Below the pieces are notes generated by a model. It was not told the DNA's origin. It did no database searches and saw only the letters and a program-made list of their open reading frames with translations. 64,000 nucleotides of DNA from Hemicordylus capensis (lineage: Eukaryota > Chordata > Lepidosauria > Squamata > Cordylidae), in NCBI RefSeq assembly GCF_027244095.1, contig NC_069657.1:146068857-146132856 (forward strand), in the 5' to 3' direction. Both the position numbers and the translations under genes were made by a program. Shown here piece by piece: positions 58,211 through 64,000 of this stretch; position 1 is the first letter of the stretch, and each line of letters begins with the position of its first letter.

Positions 58211-58809
58211 CTCCAGACTGATGGGGGGGCTTCAAACATGGATAGGGTAAGTGTCCTGGCTGGGCCTCTTGTCTGCGATGTGAATAAGCAAAGCTGCTCC
58301 TGGATGAAGAGGGGTGACCCATAAGGACAGACTTTCTAAAACCATAAAGATGCTGCTGCTCATATCCTGCTGTTCCTGAAGGTCACCTACCATTCCTACC
58401 CAGAAGCATCTGTTAGGCTGCAGAGATACACATAAGGCAGGCAGCAAGTCATATGGACCAAGTACTGGAAGGAATGTGGTTTGACGCAGGAATTAGTCCT
58501 GCAAATCCTTCCCTTAACTCCAGGAGGAGTTCATCTGAAAACCAGTATCCCAATGATGCTTTACTACTGAACAGAGAGATGGGGACTAGGCAGGCAGTCT
58601 CTCCCTCAAAAAGAAAAAAAAGAAGACAGGGAGGGGTATAGAAGCACAGCCACACCTGCTGGCTGGAGAGAGGAGGCACAACTGGTGGAGAAAGGAAAGC
58701 AGAAGATAGTTTCCCCAATAAGAAAACCAGCACAAGCCAATCTGTTTTCCACACTGGCTCATGAGGGCACAGTACATCGGACATTAGGGGAGAAGCAGTC
58801 ATATTTCTC
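58211..58809 (-). other. TCIRG1: Probable TCIRG1 3' UTR
   Basis: It follows the TCIRG1 stop on the minus strand. I do not see a canonical AATAAA on that strand in this stretch, so the transcript end is not placed. Confidence 0.4.
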
Positions 58810-58891
58810 CTAGTCCCAGGTGTCAGCAGTGAAGGTGAAAGGACTGAACCGGTAGCCTGCACCTGCATAGAACTTGTTCTGGAACTCCACC
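58810..58891 (-). CDS. TCIRG1: TCIRG1 last coding exon
   Basis: After acceptor TTTCTTTTTAG the exon reads (W)[18 protein letters not shown], then TFTADTWD and TAG at 58810. The short tail after SPFTF is typical of a3. Confidence 0.94.
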
Positions 58892-61800
58892 CTAAAAAGA
58901 AAAAAGAAAAAGCCAGTTGTCAGAGTCTCCCAGGCCTAACTCCAACATGGCTTATGGCCAAGCAGATTAAAATTCAATACTATTTCTCATACGCTCTCTA
59001 TCCCCAGCCCCAAGACCATGCAGCTTCTGAAACATGCCCACCTCATCTAAAATGGCATCCAGAGATGTGTCCTCTGGCATTCCAGGTCCCTCCTGCCCAC
59101 TCCCAGCCTAACTATCCAGGCCTTGCAATGAGGACCTCACCAGTGCCCCCAACCAAACTGGGTCTCAGAGCAAGAATACCTGGCAAACCATGCCAAGTGA
59201 GATCACAAACACAGAGCACGTTTATGCTTCACCAACAGAGGGGTCTGGGTGTGCGTGTGTGTGTGCACACATGCACAAAGGGGAAGGGTCTCACCAGTGC
59301 AGACGTAGGGCGTGTAGGAAAGCAGACAGCCCCTCCATCACCAGCAGGATGGCTACAGTCAGAACAGCAAAGAATGCGAAGACAGGCACAAGGACGACCC
59401 CACCCACGTAGGGCTTCATATGGAAGCCATTCCTCATAACCATGGTCCACAGGACTTCCGAAAGCTCTGTAGGATGGGGAGCAAGGACTGTCAGGGACCA
59501 CTGGAACAATCTGATGGTCTTTTCTCTTTCGCTCCCTCCCCCACCAACTAGAAACCTCTAAGGAAGGGACAGTGGTTAGAGATCCAACAGATGCAAACCT
59601 CTCACACTTCACACACACAACCACTGCCAGTACTTTTCCCCAAAGGTCACTGGGCTGGTTTGGACAATAACCATCTGTCAGCCCTGCCCACAAATGAGAA
59701 CAAGGGGTGTGCATGTGTATGCACACGCACACACCCCACACCATATTGTTCCACCTACTCAAGTGGAGGGGAACAGAACATCCAGACTGCCCCTGCTCAC
59801 GTGGGCAGTTCAGACATTCTGTTCCCCTGATGGTGATGTGGAGCAGAACAATGTGCAGGGGGATGGGATGTGCGTGCCCTCATTCTCAGTCACAGGCAGG
59901 GCAGGCTGATGCTATTGTCCTGACCAACTTTCAAAGATACCCACCAGCCAACATATCTGCTCACCACTGTCCCTCTTCCCTCTGTTACCAAAACTGCTCC
60001 TCATGTTCTCTGCATTGGGACCAGTGCTTTTAACTTACTCATAAACAATGCTGAAACTGGGGGTAAGCAGCAAGGTGGCCAAATCTGCAGATGACACCAA
60101 GCTATTTGGGGTAGTGAAATCCAAAACAGATTGTGAGGAACTCCAAAAGGACCTCTCCAAACTGGGTGAGTGGGCGTCAAAGGGTCAAACACGGTTCAGT
60201 GTAAGCAAGTGTAAAGTGATGCACATTGGGACAAAAAGAAGCCCAACTTCACATATACACTGATGGGGTTGGAGCTGTCAGTGACTGACCAGGAAAGTGA
60301 TCTTGGGCTCTATGTGGACAGCTCACTGCAAGTGTCAGCTCAGTGTGCAGCAGCTGTGAAAAGGCAAATGCCACACTAGAGATAATTAGGAAGGAGACTG
60401 AAAATAAAACTAATACTATTATAATGCTTTTTTAGAAACGCCTTTATAACAGCCACATTGGGTTCCAGGTTCAGAGGCTGGATGCCTCCGAATACCAGTT
60501 GCAGGCGAGGAATGGCAGGAGAGGGGGGCATGCCTTTATCTCCTGCTTGTGGGCTTCCCAGAAGCATCTGGTGGGCCAAAGTGGGAAACAGGATGTTGGA
60601 CTAGAATGGCCTTGGGCCCGATTCAGCATGGCTCTTCTTATGTTCTCTGCACACATCCCCCCCCCGCCTCCACCTCCAAAAACTCACGTGCATGGGCCAA
60701 GCTGAGAGCCCAGAGTCGCAGGTAGGACGCAGTGTTTGAGATACAACCCAAACAGTACTCAATGGTGTGGATTGCTTGATGCATAAACACATCAGAGAAG
60801 TCAAACTGAAGTAGAAAGAGACAAGAATCGGGGCATCAGCAGGGTCAGAATTGTAGGCAAGGCTTCGCTGTCATAGGGAGAAATAAGCTCTAGAACCCAG
60901 CAAGTGTTTCAGTCACTAGAAGCTGCTTCCACAAAGTCTGAGCTATGGCAGGGCTCAGAAGGGGGGAAAGAGGACATAGAAATCCCTTAATAATCTTCCA
61001 GCTCAAACGTATATCTAAGGAAACCATAAAGAAGTAGAAGAGACAAACCAGACCCCTAAGCCAGATCCCAGGGCTCTGTTCTTCCTTGCGTCTTCCCATT
61101 GAAAGAGCCTGCAAACACCTCTCAGGAACACTGCACCAAGGAGGACAGTCACTGGGACTCTACCCTTTCATTCCAATAACCCTCGCAACTCTGGAGAGGT
61201 GCTACTGAATTTCAATCATTTCCATTTATTGATTTAACCTATTTTTATACTACCCAATATATACACATCTCTGAGTGGTTTATACATGGGAACCTCCAGT
61301 GTAATAAAAGCCTGGACCTTTGGGGCCAATTTTAGTTACTCAGCATCCGAAATGCAGCAAGGACAAGCCCAGTGCTTGGAGCACAATTGGTGTGATTTGG
61401 CCTATTGCTCAGGAACCCACTAAGAGGGTATCTCCAATTATCAACCTGTTGTACATGCAACACAGGCTCCAATAATCTCTCAACATTGTGAGGCTTCTCT
61501 CCCAAGGGGACCCAAGAATATACTGCACTATATGGCCTGTCGCATGAGTAGCTCCTGCATAATTACAGAATTTGAGGTCTTGGAGCATTTCTAGCCATCA
61601 TTCTTATGGAGAACAAACCTAACTGCTTCTGAATATACCTTTGAAATTCAGAATGATGTCTAGATAGGTCTTCTAGAAGATGGGAACTGGGATTACTTTG
61701 CTAAGTCCTTCTCTTTGGTCCCAAGCAAGGTCTGAGTCAGTATTTATCCCTGGGACCTCTTTACTTCCAGGCTCAGTCCCAGAAGATGTGCAATAATAAA

Positions 61801-63206
61801 TGAGGGCCCGTAAGTATATGTAGAATGCAGTCCCCCACCCTCACTACCAACACACTTCAGCCTCTTCTTGCATATTTGGAAAATAGGAAGCAGGGCTTTC
61901 AGCTTAGAGGAGTTAGCTTCTATCCTTAAGCCTCTGCACCTCTTTTTTTTTTTTTTTTAATGAAGTTAAGCAATGGGACTCAGCCTCTGACCCTATATAC
62001 ATATTGACTCACTTATTCCATACATTTCAAGGCCAATTCCAGAAGCACGTCTGGCTCCCCAGACAGATTATTACCTCCGGCTCCTGCTTGGGTTTTGCAC
62101 GACCCAGGTCATCTTCAGCAATATTCACAGAGCTGCTGGGCTTGGGATCCTCTGCGTTTAGCAAAGGCTGCCGCTCATCTGTGCTGGAGGGATTCTGCTG
62201 CAAACAGCCCAGAACACATCACCATCAGCAAGGAAGGGGCCGTGCCGACAAAAGGGCGACCCACCGCTTTGCCTTGCCCCAACCATTGTAACCCTGAATG
62301 CCCAGATTCCACATTCCCCCCTTGGATGACTCAAGTTCAGCTGTCCCCTAAGTGTCCCAGCCCTGCCACACTTCCCGTGACACACACCTTCAGCTTAGTG
62401 GTAGTAGCCGACATCTAAGCAGCCATCAGACACAGGAACACATGAAGGTGCTTTATAGCGAGTCATATCGTTGCTTTATCTATACCAGTGCTAATACACT
62501 AGCTAGCAGCTGCCATGGGAGGGCAGCTGGTCTTGTGGCAGCAAGTATGACTTGTCCCCTTTGCTAAGCAGGGTCCACCCTGGCTGCATAAGAATGGGAG
62601 ACTACATGTGTAAGCACTGTAAGATCTTCCCCTTAGGGGACAGGGCCACTCATTCTGCATGTAGAAGGTTTCAGGTTCCCTCCCTAGCATCTCCATGATA
62701 GGGCTGAGAGAGATTCCTGCCTGCAAGCTTGGAGATGCTGCTGCCAGTCTGTGTAGACAATACTGAGCTAGATGGACCTATGGTCGGACTTGGTATATGG
62801 CAGCTTCCTATGTCCCACCCAGGGTCTCAGGCAGCAGTTTTTCCCATTATCTACTACCTGAACTGCAGATGCCAGGGATTGAACCTGGGACCTTTTGTAT
62901 ATAAGGCATGTATAGCTCTGCCCTGAGCTACAGCACCATACTCAATTCTTGAGCCTTAGAAACCGCTTCCAAGGAGGCTAAGATCTTCAAGAGTTCAGTG
63001 ACAGGGAATCTGCACAGCTGCTGACCTGGCAAGATGGTTTGGGGTGGAAAGCCAGGCTTTGGCAATGGGCCCCGTCAGGGAGGGGATCTTACCCTGTGCC
63101 GGGGGGCCCTACGCCGATGCTGGCTCAGGAGGTACAAGGGCATGCCCAGCAGCATAACAGGCACAGAGGCTACAGCCACGATCACCAGCACGAACTGCAC
63201 CGTCCG
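58810..63206 (-). CDS. TCIRG1: V-ATPase V0 subunit a3, C-terminal part (gene runs off the window)
   Basis: Five coding exons on - (63206-63093, 62197-62075, 60805-60688, 59466-59295, 58891-58810) join in frame and encode the last 202 residues of the ~830-residue a subunit of the vacuolar proton pump. This subunit forms the membrane half-channels for H+ and sorts the pump; a3 is the osteoclast and lysosome isoform. Visible features are a hydrophobic helix ending [12 protein letters not shown], a divergent acidic cytosolic loop, [20 protein letters not shown] containing the essential half-channel arginine ([12 protein letters not shown]), [19 protein letters not shown], and the end [18 protein letters not shown]. 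The SQHRRR loop and the short tail point to a3 rather than a1, a2 or a4. It converges on TBX10, with 1.77 kb between stops. Confidence 0.93.
59295..59466 (-). CDS. TCIRG1: TCIRG1 exon (last membrane helix)
   Basis: The acceptor is ATCCTACAG and the donor GTGAGACC. The 172-bp exon encodes (Q)[20 protein letters not shown], a helix, then [20 protein letters not shown]. It ends within the Trp codon. Confidence 0.96.
60010..60655 (+). mobile_element. CR1 LINE fragment in TCIRG1 intron
   Basis: The plus strand encodes CR1 reverse-transcriptase text: [40 protein letters not shown] and [12 protein letters not shown], then by frame change [16 protein letters not shown]. The 3' part has 'cagaagcatctggtgggcc' and 'ttcagcatggctcttcttat'. 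It is 5'-truncated and not functional. Confidence 0.85.
60688..60805 (-). CDS. TCIRG1: TCIRG1 exon (essential arginine helix)
   Basis: The acceptor is TTCTACTTCAG and the donor GTGAGT. The 118-bp exon encodes [20 protein letters not shown] and [19 protein letters not shown] plus one base. The Arg of YLRLW is equivalent to yeast Vph1p R735. Confidence 0.96.
60806..62074. other. TCIRG1 intron, nothing recognised
   Basis: It contains a T-run at 61943-61959; no exon of the a3 gene is missing from this interval by phase. Confidence 0.4.
62075..62197 (-). CDS. TCIRG1: TCIRG1 exon (variable cytosolic loop)
   Basis: This 123-bp phase-0 exon encodes [20 protein letters not shown] then [15 protein letters not shown], before donor GTAATA. 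This loop diverges in all species, so recognition rests on position and phase. The acceptor is a tandem TTTGCAGCAG, so the first Gln may be optional. Confidence 0.8.
62519..62816 (+). repeat. 5S-headed SINE in TCIRG1 intron
   Basis: 'gctggtcttgtggcagcaag', 'gctaagcagggtccaccctg' and 'gaatgggagac' form the head; the tail is 'ggcagcttcctatgt'. Confidence 0.86.
62817..62937 (-). repeat. tRNA-headed SINE fragment
   Basis: In inverse, 'gctgtagctcagggcagagc' and 'aggtcccaggttcaatccct' are A- and B-box-like. Confidence 0.65.
63093..63206 (-). CDS. TCIRG1: TCIRG1 exon (transmembrane helix)
   Basis: The minus-strand acceptor is TTTTGGTTGCAG and the donor GTAAGATCC. The 114-bp phase-0 exon reads [20 protein letters not shown] then [18 protein letters not shown], a membrane helix followed by a basic stretch that matches human TCIRG1 (TVQ...TPIHLLHRHRRR). 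Confidence 0.88.
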
Positions 63207-64000
63207 CTGCAACCAAAAGGGGAAAGGTTTTGCAATCTCTTAAATCCCAACTCAGAATATCCTGAGACAAACTGGAGCTGGTCTGCACGGGTGCCAACTA
63301 ACAAGGCCAAAAATAAGTATTGCTTGGGTGGGATTGCAGGCTTGATCTACAAACGGATACACAAGGCAGCCGGATACAGATTAGGAGTACAGCATCCTCT
63401 CCTGCCTCCATCCCCTTCTTGCACTCTGCCTCAATCCTGTTTTGGATGGGCTTTAGTGGAGATCTTTCCCACATCCCAATCAGGTTATTTTTATGTTGTC
63501 TTGCCAATAAATTTGCAGTTGAACAAATCAAAAAGTTGCCGTGTCTCTCTTCAGCTGGAAATTAAGGAGACAAAGCTGGTAATAATATCCCAGGGTCAAA
63601 TGGTCACCCTCACTAATCTTAGTTTGTATTGAATAAGGCATTACCAAGCAAACATCAGGAATGCACAAGGCTCTGGTAATATTTGGATTACTCTGCCCAG
63701 TTTTAATTATCTGTATTCACAAAGGGCAGTTTCAGACTGGAGCAAATGTAAAGAAGAACATCGAATGTCAACACAGAAAATCATCTTATAACGACAGACA
63801 GAAATACACTTGAGATTATGGACAGGATAACCAAGAAAAAGTTTAGAGAGCTCTTGACAGCTGATGGCTTTTTATCACTGTGCAAAGGAATTCATTTATT
63901 GCTAGGCCTTTGATTTGTGGTGACATTTTTATCCTCGTTGGTTTTATTCTGCTCTCTCATTAGGATTTTTTACTTTGTTATTTAATTGCAATTTTAACTA
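63207..64000. other. TCIRG1 intron, no further exon recognised
   Basis: The next upstream exon of the a3 gene should lie beyond or within this stretch on the minus strand; I could not recognise one. A plus frame at 63039-63632 overlaps the antisense of an exon and is not called. Confidence 0.35.

Noticed and set aside
60048-60263. A small protein gene
   Set aside because: The translation is CR1 reverse transcriptase text in a truncated LINE.
58810-63206. V-ATPase a1, a2 or a4 subunit gene
   Set aside because: The LSQHRRR loop, the short tail after SPFTF and the TBX10/ACY3 neighbourhood fit the a3 gene.
63039-63632. A 197-codon plus-strand frame as a gene
   Set aside because: It is partly the antisense of a TCIRG1 exon; the rest shows no conserved domain.
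1-64000. CRISPR array, operon or prokaryotic mobile element
   Set aside because: Spliced vertebrate genes and vertebrate repeats throughout; the short tandem repeats are microsatellites.

Overview
The window is vertebrate nuclear DNA, most likely from a lizard or other squamate. Coding exons are short, carry GT/AG splice sites and are scattered through large introns. The repeat set is squamate in character: 5S-rRNA-headed and tRNA-headed SINEs, a Sauria-type SINE, BovB (RTE) and CR1/L2 LINE pieces, many small hAT elements, a Tc1/mariner derivative and a vertebrate copia-like LTR element. The species cannot be named from the sequence alone.

Four host genes can be read exon by exon. (1) The 3' end of a CaBP-family calcium sensor, best match CABP4, on + (last three coding exons, 1542-8327). 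(2) A complete six-coding-exon ACY3 (aminoacylase-3 / aspartoacylase-2) on - (17568 down to 10871, 311 codons plus stop). (3) TBX10 on + (seven coding exons, 41215-57036; only the tiny first coding exon is not located). (4) The last five coding exons of TCIRG1, the a3 subunit of the V-ATPase membrane sector, on - (63206 down to 58810). All these genes have human orthologues in the 11q13 region. CABP4/ACY3 and TBX10/TCIRG1 are tail-to-tail pairs; ACY3 and TBX10 are head-to-head, separated by a repeat-filled interval of about 24 kb. Apart from synteny I see no functional link between the four.

Layout: 1-8.3 kb CABP4 end, with hAT elements in its introns; 8.3-10.8 kb intergenic; 10.8-17.6 kb ACY3, whose long fourth intron holds an inverted SINE pair and a 780-bp Tc1-like element with 260-bp terminal inverted repeats; 17.6-41.2 kb intergenic, with a 1,768-bp palindromic hAT element at 28487-30254; 41.2-57.0 kb TBX10, whose longest intron contains a BovB piece nested in a SINE and a broken copia-like element; 57.0-58.8 kb the convergent gap; 58.8-64 kb TCIRG1.

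The most interesting structures are non-coding. One is a palindromic hAT family with two copies, each flanked by a perfect 8-bp target-site duplication. Another is a set of small hAT elements, several with 8-bp duplications, that carry an ACTACAACTCCCAT-type motif resembling the vertebrate ZNF143/THAP11 promoter element. I found no evidence of a wholly new protein system.
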